DNA of 64,000 bases from an uncultured Chromatiaceae bacterium. Lineage in GTDB: Bacteria; Pseudomonadota; Gammaproteobacteria; Enterobacterales; Alteromonadaceae. Under the pieces are notes generated by a model. The model searched no databases. It saw nothing but the letters and a program-made list of their open reading frames with translations, and was not told the DNA's origin. The first letter of the stretch is position 1. Every line of letters starts with the position of its first letter. Below, in pieces: positions 17,138 to 25,471 of this stretch. Location: NCBI GenBank assembly GCA_937978655.1, contig CALJUX010000014.1, forward strand, positions 1 through 64,000. Reading direction: 5' to 3'. The translations under genes were made by a program, and so were the position numbers.

Positions 17138-18619
17138 TCAGTTTTGTTGCAGTTCGTTGCGGTTCCACAGGTTTTGTTGTTTCGGGTCGGCAAAAAACTC
17201 GTCCGGATGCCAGCAACGTGGTAAGAAATGGCGCAGCTGCGCCGGTTCAAAGTTCGATGACAATTTACTGAGGATCTCCTGCAGCCGCGCTTCCGGGATC
17301 ACCGCCAGCTTTTGCCGCGCCGGTTTAAAATACAGATTATGCTCTACGCTGACCGCCAGGTTCTGGCCCGAAGTGCGGTAACGCAAATTGCGGGTCACGC
17401 TCCGGCACAACGGCGTTTCGGGGCTTGGCGGATACAACGAATTGACGATGGCAAATTCATAGCGCTCGGTGCTGGCCGCTGTTTTTTCTTTTGGCAGATA
17501 CACGATGCCATAGCCCTGCGGGAAAATACCGGTAATAGTCAGCAGCTGGTCGACCATCCGTTCATCATACTGGCCGGCACGGGCGCCATTTTTTAAGATT
17601 AAAGCGACTTTGGGCAGCGCCTCGTAGACAAACCGGGCGCGCCCCGGCAATACCGCTGAGGCATAGACCTGTGGAATGCGCAGCAGATTGCCGACCCCGG
17701 AACCCGGTGCGCCGGCGGTGCGCAGCACGGTCGCGGCAAAAGCCATTTTTTCCTGTTCGTTTTGCTGAAATTCGGCGCGTTCACTTCTGGAGTTGCCGCG
17801 ATAGGCCGGCATCCCGATGCCTTTGAGCAAAAAGCGCACACTGGCCTGCAGGCTAATGTCCAGAAACGTCTGCCGTTCGGCACTATTGAACTGCAGGCGG
17901 TAATTGGGCTGGCTGCCGTCGGCCTGCAACAGCCGCATCGCGTCCGGATGATAATGTCCGACGTCCTGCAGCAGCACCGCCATCAGCAGCGGGATTTGCA
18001 CGTCGTCGCGAAAGGGGCAATACGCCTGCTGATCGGGCAACATCAGCATTTCCTGGCGCTGCGCTACTTTTTTCAGGATGTAGCTGTTGGTGATCAGGTT
18101 CTGTTCCAGCAAATGATCCAGTAAACGCAGGCTCAGCACGGCTTTGTAAAAAGGTTTGTATTTTTGCTGCATCGCGGCCATTAAATCGCCTTCACTGGGC
18201 GCGAGCAGTTGCAGGGTGCCCAGCAAACGCGACGAGCGCAGGATGGTTTCCTGCCGGTGCTGGCCTTCGGTCAGTTCCAGCAGTTGCTGGCAAATCAGAT
18301 ACAGCTGGCTATAACGCTGCTGTTGCAGTTGTTCATATTGGTATTCGGCATCAAACAGCTGCTGCCGTTTTTTTTGCGCATCGGCGATCAGCGCGGCCTC
18401 CGTTTTGCGGTTGGCCTGTGCCAGTTGGGCCTGGCTTTGTTCAAAGGCCTGGTGCAGCAGGGCGATGTGGGCCGTGTCCTGTTCGTCACGGCTGAAAAAA
18501 CGCGCAGCCATGCCATAGACCGACAGCTGAAAGCGTGAACCAGAGAGTAAGCTACTGATTAATTTGCTTAAATTTTTGCTGTAACTGTTTGCAACTGGTG
18601 TTTTCGGGTCGGTGGTCAT
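17138..18619 (-). CDS. Conserved hypothetical protein with coiled coil and degenerate HD-like motif
   Basis: A 493-residue cytoplasmic protein with no signal peptide. Residues 50-125 are rich in Gln, Ala and Leu and read as a coiled coil. Around 211-226, LLMAVLLQDVGHYHPDA looks like an HD phosphohydrolase helix in which the metal-binding HD pair is replaced. A second half (residues 300-480) has no motif I know. AGGGAA lies about nine bases before the ATG at 18619. It ends 23 bases upstream of the acetyltransferase start and may share its transcript. Function unknown; the HD relation is a guess. Confidence 0.65.
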   Translation of the reverse strand: MTTDPKTPVANSYSKNLSKLISSLLSGSRFQLSVYGMAARFFSRDEQDTAHIALLHQAFEQSQAQLAQANRKTEAALIADAQKKRQQLFDAEYQYEQLQQQRYSQLYLICQQLLELTEGQHRQETILRSSRLLGTLQLLAPSEGDLMAAMQQKYKPFYKAVLSLRLLDHLLEQNLITNSYILKKVAQRQEMLMLPDQQAYCPFRDDVQIPLLMAVLLQDVGHYHPDAMRLLQADGSQPNYRLQFNSAERQTFLDISLQASVRFLLKGIGMPAYRGNSRSERAEFQQNEQEKMAFAATVLRTAGAPGSGVGNLLRIPQVYASAVLPGRARFVYEALPKVALILKNGARAGQYDERMVDQLLTITGIFPQGYGIVYLPKEKTAASTERYEFAIVNSLYPPSPETPLCRSVTRNLRYRTSGQNLAVSVEHNLYFKPARQKLAVIPEARLQEILSKLSSNFEPAQLRHFLPRCWHPDEFFADPKQQNLWNRNELQQN

Positions 18620-18847
18620 CCACGCTGTTCCCTGTGCTGGCGGCGCGTATCGCTAAAAGTACACGATAGCTGAAGTTGTGGCTGACGGGAAGCGGCGCTG
18701 TTGTGGTGGCGGAATTTTGGAACAGAGTTGCGCGGCGCTGCGGGCTGGCATAGTATTCCAGAAATACGTCCAACGGCTAAGTTGTTCTTGTGACTATCAA
18801 ACCTGCGACAATTTCTTAGCTGCAATCTGGCCCAAACAGGAGCCTTC

Positions 18848-19525
18848 ATGAGAAAGAACAAAGTTATTAATACCGACGACGTGCTGCTGACGTTGTGTAC
18901 GTCGGTGACGCAAGTATTTGCGGCTGCCGGCAACTCACAAATTGCCTATTCGCCGATGGTGCAAAAGATCCACAAAACTTGTCTGCGTCCGGATTTAGGC
19001 TGTTTTGTGCTGTTCGACGGTGGTTTTTCTGGTCTGGTGGTGATCAATTTCACTGCGGAAGCGGCCATGGAAATTTACCGGAAATATATGATGAGTATGG
19101 GCATGCCAGAGACCGAGCTGGCGCAGTTCCATACCTCCGATGAAGTTGGCAACGTGATGGGCGAACTGATGAACCAGATCGTCGGCGATTTCACCAATCG
19201 CGTGCGTCAGGAATTGCAGACTTCTATCAATCAAAGCCAGCCGAAAATGATGGCGATCAACAAACAAGTGCAAATCCTGATTAATACCCAGCTGGACCAG
19301 CCGCAAGCGCGGCGGGTGACCTTTAATACGCCACTGCACAATATTTTTTATCTGGAGCTGGCGATGGATAAAACTGAATTTATTCAGTTACATGACTTCG
19401 AAACGGCCGAAGAGGAAAATGTCGACGATATTCTGGCCAATGCCCACAGTCAGCCAGCAGCCAACACGGCATCAGCCGGCGGCAATGACGTGGATGATGA
19501 TTTCCTCGCCAATCTGGGACTATGA
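18848..19525 (+). CDS. DUF3334 family protein
   Basis: A 225-residue soluble protein with an ideal ribosome site (AGGAG, five bases before ATG). The first 180 residues follow the DUF3334 pattern of Alteromonadales and Vibrio, with FVLFDGGFSGLVVINFTAEAA and TSDEVGNVMGELMNQIVGDF, which resembles the CheX/CheC phosphatase fold used in chemotaxis. The C-terminal 35 residues are acidic and end DDDFLANLGL, similar to a docking tail. A role in chemotaxis-linked signalling is inference. A terminator follows at 19556-19585. Confidence 0.82.
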   Translation: MRKNKVINTDDVLLTLCTSVTQVFAAAGNSQIAYSPMVQKIHKTCLRPDLGCFVLFDGGFSGLVVINFTAEAAMEIYRKYMMSMGMPETELAQFHTSDEVGNVMGELMNQIVGDFTNRVRQELQTSINQSQPKMMAINKQVQILINTQLDQPQARRVTFNTPLHNIFYLELAMDKTEFIQLHDFETAEEENVDDILANAHSQPAANTASAGGNDVDDDFLANLGL

Positions 19526-19555
19526 TCCGGCGCCGGTAACCACCGGATGTGATGC

Positions 19556-19585
19556 AAACCGCGGCCTCAAACCGCGGTTTTTGTT
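19556..19585 (+). terminator. Rho-independent terminator after the DUF3334 gene
   Basis: A nine-base-pair GC-rich stem, AAACCGCGG with CCGCGGTTT (19556-19564 and 19572-19580), loop of seven, followed by TTGTTTT. It overlaps the last codons of the convergent kinase gene. Confidence 0.85.
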
Positions 19586-20823
19586 TTCTGGCCGGCCGGA
19601 TCCTTTGGCAACGACAGACTAAAGCGGGCGCCACCCAATAGTGAGTCATCAATCCGCAGCCGGCCCTGATGCCAGCCCAGGATACGGCTGACAATCGCCA
19701 GCCCGAGGCCAAAGCCGCCTTTGTCACGGTTACGGCTCTGGTCGACCCGGACAAAAGGTTGCAGAATGGCTTCGCGCTGGTCTGGCGGAATACCGGGGCC
19801 GTCGTCTTCGACCACCAGTTGCAGCCAGTTGTCGTGTTGCTGGACTGAGAGCATCACCTGACTGCGCGCATAACGTTTGGCGTTCAGCAACAGGTTTTGC
19901 AACGCGCGCTCCAGATAATGGCCGTCGCAAGTCCAGCGCAGGCGGGCCGGCCGTTGCAACAGAATGGGCGCGCCGGGCAGTGGTGCCAGCTTTTCCAGCA
20001 GGTTTTCCAGCAACTCCACCAGATCGACATCTTCGAATGTCAGCCGGACGGTTTGCGCTTCCAGCCGGGCATAGTCGAGCATTTCGTCGACCAGTTGATC
20101 GAGTTCGGCCAGGTCCTGCTGCATCGCCTGCTTTTCTGCATCGGCCAGCGGCTGAAGCTCCAGTGCAAACTTGAGCCGCGCCAGCGGTGTGCGCAGTTCA
20201 TGTGACACGGCATGGGTCATTTCACGTTGCAGCGACATCAGCCGGATGATTTGGCTGGCCATTTGCCGCACGCTGCGGGCAATAGGCGCCAGCAGGGAGC
20301 TGTCGGGTAATGGCGGATCTGGCAGCTGCATACCCTGACCAAACTGGTGCAGCTGACGTTGTAATACTTCAATATCGCGGGCCACCGGCCAGAGCCAGCC
20401 GGCCAGCGCGATGCCGAGTAACAGAAAAAACAACAGGGTAAACAGGTAAGTATGGTGTACCGGCGCGTCCACCTGCACCGGGCCGAATTGCAGCAACTGG
20501 TCCTGCCGCGTCTGATAAAAAAACACCTGATGGTCACTGAACAGCGGCACCAGCTGGCCCCGGTCCAGCGCCTGTTGCTCGGCGTCAGACCAGGCGATAC
20601 TTTGCGCCGGTAATGGCTGCAGCGGCAGGTTCAGCTGTGCTGCAATTTGTTCGGCACTGAGTTCTGGCGTGGTCAGCTGGTAGGCGAGACTTTGCCCCAG
20701 CAGTTCGACCCAGCCCGGTACCTGCGGACTTTGGCTTTGTTCCCATAAGCGTTCGACCGACCAGCCAATCGCCAGCAGTACCAACAAAATAAACAGGTAA
20801 AACCGCAGGAACAACCGGCGCAT
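19567..20823 (-). CDS. Sensor histidine kinase, RstB-like
   Basis: A 418-residue membrane kinase. There is a helix at 8-25, a periplasmic sensor of about 100 residues, a second helix at 127-146, then HAMP, HisKA with HAVSHELRTPLARLKF (phospho-acceptor His208), and the ATP-binding domain with N box LQNLLLNAKRYA, DDGPGIP and GFGLGLAIV. It starts two bases after the stop of the response regulator, so the pair is translated together. Architecture and gene order follow RstA/RstB. The signal is unknown, but the operon's MipA and DUF3019 genes suggest envelope or membrane stress. Confidence 0.9.
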   Translation of the reverse strand: MRRLFLRFYLFILLVLLAIGWSVERLWEQSQSPQVPGWVELLGQSLAYQLTTPELSAEQIAAQLNLPLQPLPAQSIAWSDAEQQALDRGQLVPLFSDHQVFFYQTRQDQLLQFGPVQVDAPVHHTYLFTLLFFLLLGIALAGWLWPVARDIEVLQRQLHQFGQGMQLPDPPLPDSSLLAPIARSVRQMASQIIRLMSLQREMTHAVSHELRTPLARLKFALELQPLADAEKQAMQQDLAELDQLVDEMLDYARLEAQTVRLTFEDVDLVELLENLLEKLAPLPGAPILLQRPARLRWTCDGHYLERALQNLLLNAKRYARSQVMLSVQQHDNWLQLVVEDDGPGIPPDQREAILQPFVRVDQSRNRDKGGFGLGLAIVSRILGWHQGRLRIDDSLLGGARFSLSLPKDPAGQKTKTAV

Positions 20824-20825
20824 CG

Positions 20826-21518
20826 TCAGTTCCAGGCGTCCGCGACAAACAGATAACCTTTGCCCCAGACCGTTTTGATCCGAAATGGTGTTTCGGCGTT
20901 GTCGCCCAGTTTACGGCGCAAATGCGACACCCGGACGTCGACGGTGCGGTCCAGGCCATCATATTCACGGCCAATGATTTGTTTATGGATGGCTTCGCGG
21001 CGCACGGTCTGGCCGGCATGTCTGGCCAGCATCCACAACAGGTCGAATTCGTAACTGGTCAGTTCGACCAGCTGGTCGTCGTAGTAGGCTTCCCGCGCCG
21101 ACTGATTCAGTTTGAGCTTGCCAAATTCCAGTCGTTGCTGGTCGGCTGCTGTACCACCCTGGGTACGACGCAGCAGGGCATGAATGCGCGCCAGCAAGAC
21201 CCGCGGTTCCACCGGCTTGATCACATAATCGTCGGCACCCAGTTCCAGGCCAAGCACCTGATCAATATCGCTTTGTTTGGCTGTCAGCATCAGAATGGGC
21301 TGTTTGTACCAGCTGCGCAGTGCCCGGCATACGGCAAATCCGTCCAGACCGGGCAGCATCAGATCCAGCACCACCAGTTCAGGGTCAAAAGTTTTACAGG
21401 CCTGCTCGGCCTGCAGGCCGTTGTCACAGATCTGCACACTGAAACCATGTTGTTGTAAAAAGCTCTGTACCAGACTGGCCAGGCGTTGATCATCTTCAAC
21501 TAACAGGATTTTACTCAT
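20826..21518 (-). CDS. OmpR/RstA-like response regulator
   Basis: A 230-residue regulator starting MSKILLVEDDQRLAS; the receiver aspartate is Asp52 (VVLDLMLPGLDG), with the acidic pair at 9-10 and Lys in IKPVEPR. The C-terminal winged helix is complete (ELTSYEFDLLWMLARH, VDVRVSHLRRKLGD, RIKTVWGKGYLF). Its ATG overlaps the stop of the DUF3019 gene (ATGA) and the kinase follows after two bases. It likely controls its own operon from the 22795-22955 divergent region. Confidence 0.93.
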   Translation of the reverse strand: MSKILLVEDDQRLASLVQSFLQQHGFSVQICDNGLQAEQACKTFDPELVVLDLMLPGLDGFAVCRALRSWYKQPILMLTAKQSDIDQVLGLELGADDYVIKPVEPRVLLARIHALLRRTQGGTAADQQRLEFGKLKLNQSAREAYYDDQLVELTSYEFDLLWMLARHAGQTVRREAIHKQIIGREYDGLDRTVDVRVSHLRRKLGDNAETPFRIKTVWGKGYLFVADAWN

Positions 21519-21904
21519 CAGAACACACTCCAGGGGGCGACTAAGCGGCGCTTTCGGCCCGGTTGACGGCTTAATACCGATAATTGCTGTGTCAGACGTG
21601 GCTCGCCGTTGACACTGAGTTGTAACTGTCCCGGGCCTGCTAACTGGGCCTGATAGCGCAGCTGGCCCGAGGTTTGCTGTTGCCAGCAATGTAACGGTTG
21701 ACCGGCCAGTTCAGCACAAACGGACACCGGTTCTGAGTGTTGCCAGGACAGGCGAAAATCCAGCTGACAGCTGTCGGTACTCTGATTGGCGATACACACC
21801 ACCGGCTCGACCTGCCAGCACAGAGCCCGGTCGCAGACTGCGGCAGGCTCAGCGGCCTGTAACCAACCGCAGCAGAACAATGGCAGCATCCCGCTCCGGC
21901 GCAT
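21518..21904 (-). CDS. DUF3019 family exported protein
   Basis: A 128-residue protein that starts at the ATG overlapping the MipA stop (ATGA) and stops in the ATGA of the response regulator start, so it is translationally coupled on both sides. It has a short signal peptide (LLPLF-type core, cleavage after LQA), then CDRALCWQVEPVVCIANQ and further Cys and Trp in the DUF3019 pattern, suggesting a small disulfide-bonded beta-sandwich in the periplasm. DUF3019 next to MipA and an RstAB-like pair is a recurring Alteromonadales arrangement. It may feed a signal to the kinase; that is inference. Confidence 0.8.
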   Translation of the reverse strand: MRRSGMLPLFCCGWLQAAEPAAVCDRALCWQVEPVVCIANQSTDSCQLDFRLSWQHSEPVSVCAELAGQPLHCWQQQTSGQLRYQAQLAGPGQLQLSVNGEPRLTQQLSVLSRQPGRKRRLVAPWSVF

Positions 21905-22794
21905 CAGAGGAACCGGTAACTGAAGCCGATAAACCAGCTTTGCGCCACAGATTCCTGCAGCAGCGGGCTTTGGATCCGGCCCGTGCTGGTCGGCAGCGCC
22001 ACATCGGTATTCAGCCAGCGATACCGCCACAGGCTCAGCAGTTGCCAGCGGGCTGTCAGCGGATACTGCCATTGCAGGCTGAGTTCAGGTTGCCAGCTGG
22101 CCAGTGCCCGGTATTCCAGCCCATCACCTTCCTGGGTGTTCAGACCATAATAAGTATTCATTAAATGCTGATCCTTCCATGCCAGCGCCGCGCCCAAATG
22201 CCATTGACCAATACGACTTTGCCAGCCGGTACTGGCTGCCAGTCGCAGATGCTGGCCGTCATATTGCTGGCTGATATCATGCCACCAGTTCAGTTTCAGC
22301 TGCAGTCCGGGTAAAAACCAGTTGAGCTGCAGACCCCCGTCCAGTGCCAATGGCCTTTTGTCTGCCTGTGCGATAGAAAGTTCTTGTTTCATCGCAACTT
22401 TTTGTACCGGTCCGGCCACGCCGGCACTGGAAATAAATTGTGTCTCAAACAGGTTGACGGGAGACCGTCGGCGGAAATACCCTTGTTCGTCATTCAGCCG
22501 GCTGACCAGGCTCAATTGCAGATCAGGGCTGAGTTGCCAGCTATAGCCGAGCGTTGCATTGTCAAAAAACCAGTGTTCGCCGTAATAACTGACGTCCGGC
22601 ATCAGCCAGAGCGGAAAATTGTGGCCACCATATAATGGATTTGAGCGAAATCCGGCGCCGACAGCCAGACTGACCTGCCATTGCGCCGTGGTGATGCAGG
22701 AGTCCTGCGGATTGCTGCTGTCCGTGCAGTTGGCTTGTACAGGGGCGGAGACACCCAAAACCAGAAGAACAAAGTACAATGCTCGTAATATCAT
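21904..22794 (-). CDS. MipA/OmpV family outer-membrane protein
   Basis: A 296-residue beta-barrel. The chosen start MILRALYFVLLVLG gives a good signal peptide with cleavage after VQA; the longer frame has none. The family start of the mature part is present (SLAVGAGFRSNPLYGGHNFP and LMPDVSYYGEHWFFDN), with alternating strands to the C-terminal YRF. MipA/OmpV proteins are scaffolds or porins in the outer membrane. It is the first gene of a four-gene operon with DUF3019, response regulator and kinase, each joined by an overlap or a two-base gap. Confidence 0.88.
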   Translation of the reverse strand: MILRALYFVLLVLGVSAPVQANCTDSSNPQDSCITTAQWQVSLAVGAGFRSNPLYGGHNFPLWLMPDVSYYGEHWFFDNATLGYSWQLSPDLQLSLVSRLNDEQGYFRRRSPVNLFETQFISSAGVAGPVQKVAMKQELSIAQADKRPLALDGGLQLNWFLPGLQLKLNWWHDISQQYDGQHLRLAASTGWQSRIGQWHLGAALAWKDQHLMNTYYGLNTQEGDGLEYRALASWQPELSLQWQYPLTARWQLLSLWRYRWLNTDVALPTSTGRIQSPLLQESVAQSWFIGFSYRFL

Positions 22795-22868
22795 GACCAG
22801 AGCCTGTGGTGCTGCAATTGCCGGCACTTTAGCATCGTGGCCGGGGTCAGGCAGCAAAAATAACATAG

Positions 22869-22897
22869 TTTCACAAAATGGCCGGGGAATTGTCACA
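22869..22897. promoter_or_regulatory. Possible response-regulator site: direct repeats of TTTCACA / TGTCACA
   Basis: TCACA occurs at 22871-22875 and 22893-22897, 22 bases apart, which is about two helical turns, in the divergent region between the MipA operon and the small lipoprotein gene. The first copy sits in AACATAGTTTCACA, which partly matches the E. coli RstA box. OmpR-family regulators bind such direct repeats. This is a weak, pattern-based suggestion. Confidence 0.25.
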
Positions 22898-22955
22898 GAA
22901 GCGTCGTATCGCTTTGCCTAGACTGGCCGCAGCTTTGTGAATGGAGAGACAGACT

Positions 22956-23141
22956 GTGCAAAATGAATTTGATGCACCAGCACCGGGGCGCTTTTGTCGT
23001 CAGCAAATTCTGGCGTTTCTGGTCCTCAACCTGCTGGGCTCTTGTGTGCATATTCCGCCCGCAGCGCCGGTAAAAGAGGGTGTCAAGGCCAGCGCCAATC
23101 TTGTTTCCGCACCCGCTCAAACGAGCACCACCACCCCCTGA
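22956..23141 (+). CDS. Small putative lipoprotein
   Basis: A 61-residue protein from the GTG at 22956, with GGAGAG about seven bases upstream. It has a 16-residue polar start, a hydrophobic stretch (ILAFLVLNL) and then LLGSC, an acceptable lipobox, followed by a Pro/Ala/Thr-rich tail. It is divergent from the MipA operon with 161 bases between starts, so both may answer to the same regulator. Family not recognised. Confidence 0.5.
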   Translation: MQNEFDAPAPGRFCRQQILAFLVLNLLGSCVHIPPAAPVKEGVKASANLVSAPAQTSTTTP

Positions 23142-23303
23142 CCGCCATGCCCTGAGTGGTTTCTGCCGTCGCTTTGCTTGCCCGTTGAGGCCCGTTGTGG
23201 CACCTTAGCAGCCTGATGACAGGTCTGACCGCGCCGCTGCCCAATGGCGCGTTGCGAAGACCCGCGGTAACCAGGCGTTGCAGGCCTATGGGGATTTTGC
23301 AGT

Positions 23304-24350
23304 ATGAAAGGAAAAGCCACTTCGTTTGATATTGCCTATCTGGCGGGCGTTTCACAATCAACAGTGTCCCGGGCTTTGCGGGACAGCCCGGCGGTAAACC
23401 AGGACACCAAAGACAAGATCTTCGCGATCGCCAAACAGCTCAACTATAAAGTCGACAAAAACGCCAGCAACCTGCGTAAGCAACGCAGCGGGACTTTGGC
23501 ATTGTTGTTGTTTGAAGATCCGACGGTCGATGATTCGCAAATCAACCCGTTTTTTCTGTCGATGCTCGGCAGTATCACCCGCGCCTGCACCAAACGCGGC
23601 CATGATTTATTGATTTCATTCCAGCAGCTCAGCAATGACTGGCACGCCGACTATGAAGACAGCAAAAAAGCTGACGGCATTATTCTGCTGGGCTATGGCG
23701 ATTACATCGATTACGAAGAAAAGTTGCAGCAGTTGCTGGCGCAGCAAACCCACTTTGTCTGCTGGGGCGCGCAGGTCGAAGGTCATCCGGAATTTACTAT
23801 TCGCAGCAATAACCGCGAAGGCGGCCGGCAGGCGGCCAGCCATTTGCTCAGTCTGGGCTATCGTAGTTTTGCTTTTATCGGGATTGCGTCCGACCATGCA
23901 CCGGAATTTTTGCAGCGGTTTCAGGGCTATCTCGAAGTGCTGGCCGAACACGGCATTACACCGGATCAGGTGCCGCAGTTTGATGCGATTTCCACCGAAC
24001 AGGCCGGTTACAGTGCGACGCAGCAGCTGTTCGCGGCCGGGCACAGACCCAGAGCCATTTTTACTGCCAGCGACCTGATTGCCATCGGGGTGATCCGGGC
24101 GGTGCAGGCCGCCGGCCTGCGGGTGCCGGAGGATGTGGCGGTGGTCGGCTTTGACGATATTCCGATGGCCAGTTTCTGCACGCCGCCGCTGACGACTATC
24201 CAGCAAAACACCACGCTGGCCGGTGAAATGCTGGTGGTCAATCTGCTGAAACTGATCGCACAGGAAGGCATCAGCCAGACCGAAATTGAACCCAAGATGA
24301 TTGTGCGCCGCTCCTGCGGCAGCACCCCGGCCAGCAGCACATTGAAATGA
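23304..24350 (+). CDS. LacI-family regulator, probable MalR of the maltodextrin regulon
   Basis: A 348-residue DNA-binding regulator. The helix-turn-helix is FDIAYLAGVSQSTVSRAL at about 8-25, with hinge helix residues NASNLRKQRSG near 53-63, then a periplasmic-binding-protein-like sugar domain ending in VVGFDDIPMASF. It lies between the two maltodextrin operons, and both carry TGAATACGTATTCA, whose central CpG palindrome is the normal form of a LacI-family site. No such site precedes this gene itself. The link to those operators is inferred from position and site type. Its stop overlaps the rlmF start (ATGA). Confidence 0.88.
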   Translation: MKGKATSFDIAYLAGVSQSTVSRALRDSPAVNQDTKDKIFAIAKQLNYKVDKNASNLRKQRSGTLALLLFEDPTVDDSQINPFFLSMLGSITRACTKRGHDLLISFQQLSNDWHADYEDSKKADGIILLGYGDYIDYEEKLQQLLAQQTHFVCWGAQVEGHPEFTIRSNNREGGRQAASHLLSLGYRSFAFIGIASDHAPEFLQRFQGYLEVLAEHGITPDQVPQFDAISTEQAGYSATQQLFAAGHRPRAIFTASDLIAIGVIRAVQAAGLRVPEDVAVVGFDDIPMASFCTPPLTTIQQNTTLAGEMLVVNLLKLIAQEGISQTEIEPKMIVRRSCGSTPASSTLK

Positions 24351-25288
24351 CCGCAGTCAAAACCGCCTTACATCCGCTGAATCCATTTGCTGCGCCTTAT
24401 CCGCTGGCCGAGCTGGTGCAGCTGCAACCGGCGCTTGGCGCCTGTTTAACAACCACGCCAGACGGGCGTGACACGGTAAATTTTGCCGATCCGGCAGCGG
24501 TTCAGTTGCTGAATACCGCATTGTTGCAATGGCAGTTTGGCCTGTCTTATTACCAGATCCCGCCGGGGTATTTGTGTCCGGCGGTGCCGGGGCGGCTGGA
24601 CTATCTGTTATATCTCAATGATTTACTGACGCAGAGCCATCAGGGTAAAAAAGTTCCGGCGGCGGCAGTGCAGCTGCTGGATATCGGCTGCGGCGCCAAC
24701 CTGATTTATGCATTGCTGGCGGCCAAAGCGTTGCGCTGGCAGGCGATTGGATCTGATATCGATGCCATCGCTTTGCAAAATGCGGCGTCGCTTATCGAAC
24801 AAAATGGCTTGCAACGCCAGCTGTCGTTACGCCAGCAAGCCAATCCGCAGGCGATTTTCCATGGTGTGATTCAGCCGGGTGATTATCTGGATTTGACCTT
24901 ATGTAATCCGCCGTTTCATGACAGTCCGGAGGCTGCCGCAGCCGGCAGTGCCCGCAAACAACGCAATTTGGGTCTGCAGAGTACGGCACCGCTGAATTTT
25001 GCCGGCCAGGCCAATGAGCTGTGGTGTGAAGGCGGCGAGCCGGCTTTTTTACGCCGTATGCTGGCGGAGAGTAAAGATTTTGCCCATCAGGTGTATTGGT
25101 TCAGCACGCTGGTGTCCAAACAGCAGCACCTGCCGAAATTACAGCAGCAATTGCAGCAGTTGGGCGCGACGCAGGTGCAGGTGATTTCGATGGCGCAGGG
25201 CAATAAACAAAGCCGGATTTTAGCCTGGAGTTTTCTGACGCCTGAGCTTGCAGCATTATGGCAGCAACATCGCTGGCGGCGCCGTTAA
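24347..25288 (+). CDS. rlmF: 23S rRNA (adenine1618-N6)-methyltransferase RlmF
   Basis: A 313-residue AdoMet methyltransferase that methylates A1618 of 23S rRNA. The family start (KTALHPLNPFAAPYPLAEL), motif I LLDIGCGANLIYALL, the acidic motif IGSDIDAIALQNA and the catalytic NPPF (LTLCNPPFHDSPE) are all present, followed by WCEGGEPAFLRRM, characteristic of RlmF. The ATG overlaps the LacI stop, so a housekeeping rRNA enzyme is translationally coupled to a sugar regulator, likely by chance of gene order. Confidence 0.95.
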   Translation: MTAVKTALHPLNPFAAPYPLAELVQLQPALGACLTTTPDGRDTVNFADPAAVQLLNTALLQWQFGLSYYQIPPGYLCPAVPGRLDYLLYLNDLLTQSHQGKKVPAAAVQLLDIGCGANLIYALLAAKALRWQAIGSDIDAIALQNAASLIEQNGLQRQLSLRQQANPQAIFHGVIQPGDYLDLTLCNPPFHDSPEAAAAGSARKQRNLGLQSTAPLNFAGQANELWCEGGEPAFLRRMLAESKDFAHQVYWFSTLVSKQQHLPKLQQQLQQLGATQVQVISMAQGNKQSRILAWSFLTPELAALWQQHRWRRR

Positions 25289-25339
25289 TTTCCGCACGCA
25301 GCATCGTTCGTCCTGTCTGAAAACTGTGCAAAAAACCAC

Positions 25340-25384
25340 AAAGAAAAACTCCCGGCCTGCTGCATCGCGACAGCAAACCGGGAG
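25340..25384 (-). terminator. Terminator of the MFS-glucoamylase operon
   Basis: Read on the minus strand, CTCCCGG (25378-25384) pairs with CCGGGAG (25349-25355), with inner GCTG/CAGC pairing, then TTTTTCTTT. It lies about 65 bases after the glucoamylase stop. Confidence 0.8.
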
Positions 25385-25428
25385 CGGGAGAGACGTGCGG
25401 TGCCGGTGAACCGGCCCGCCGCAGTGTG

Positions 25429-25471
25429 TTATTTAGCGTAACGCTGCGCTTTATTTGGCGTAGCGCTGCTC
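25429..25471 (-). repeat. Duplicated 3' end of the glucoamylase gene
   Basis: Two 21-base copies (25429-25449 and 25451-25471) match at 18 positions with one spacer base. On the minus strand each encodes QRYAK plus stop. The inner copy ends the gene; the outer copy is out of frame and after the stop codon. Confidence 0.8.

Noticed and set aside
20826..21689. Longer response regulator start at 21689
   Set aside because: The extra 57 residues overlap the DUF3019 gene and have no receiver-domain character; MSKILLVEDD is the true start.
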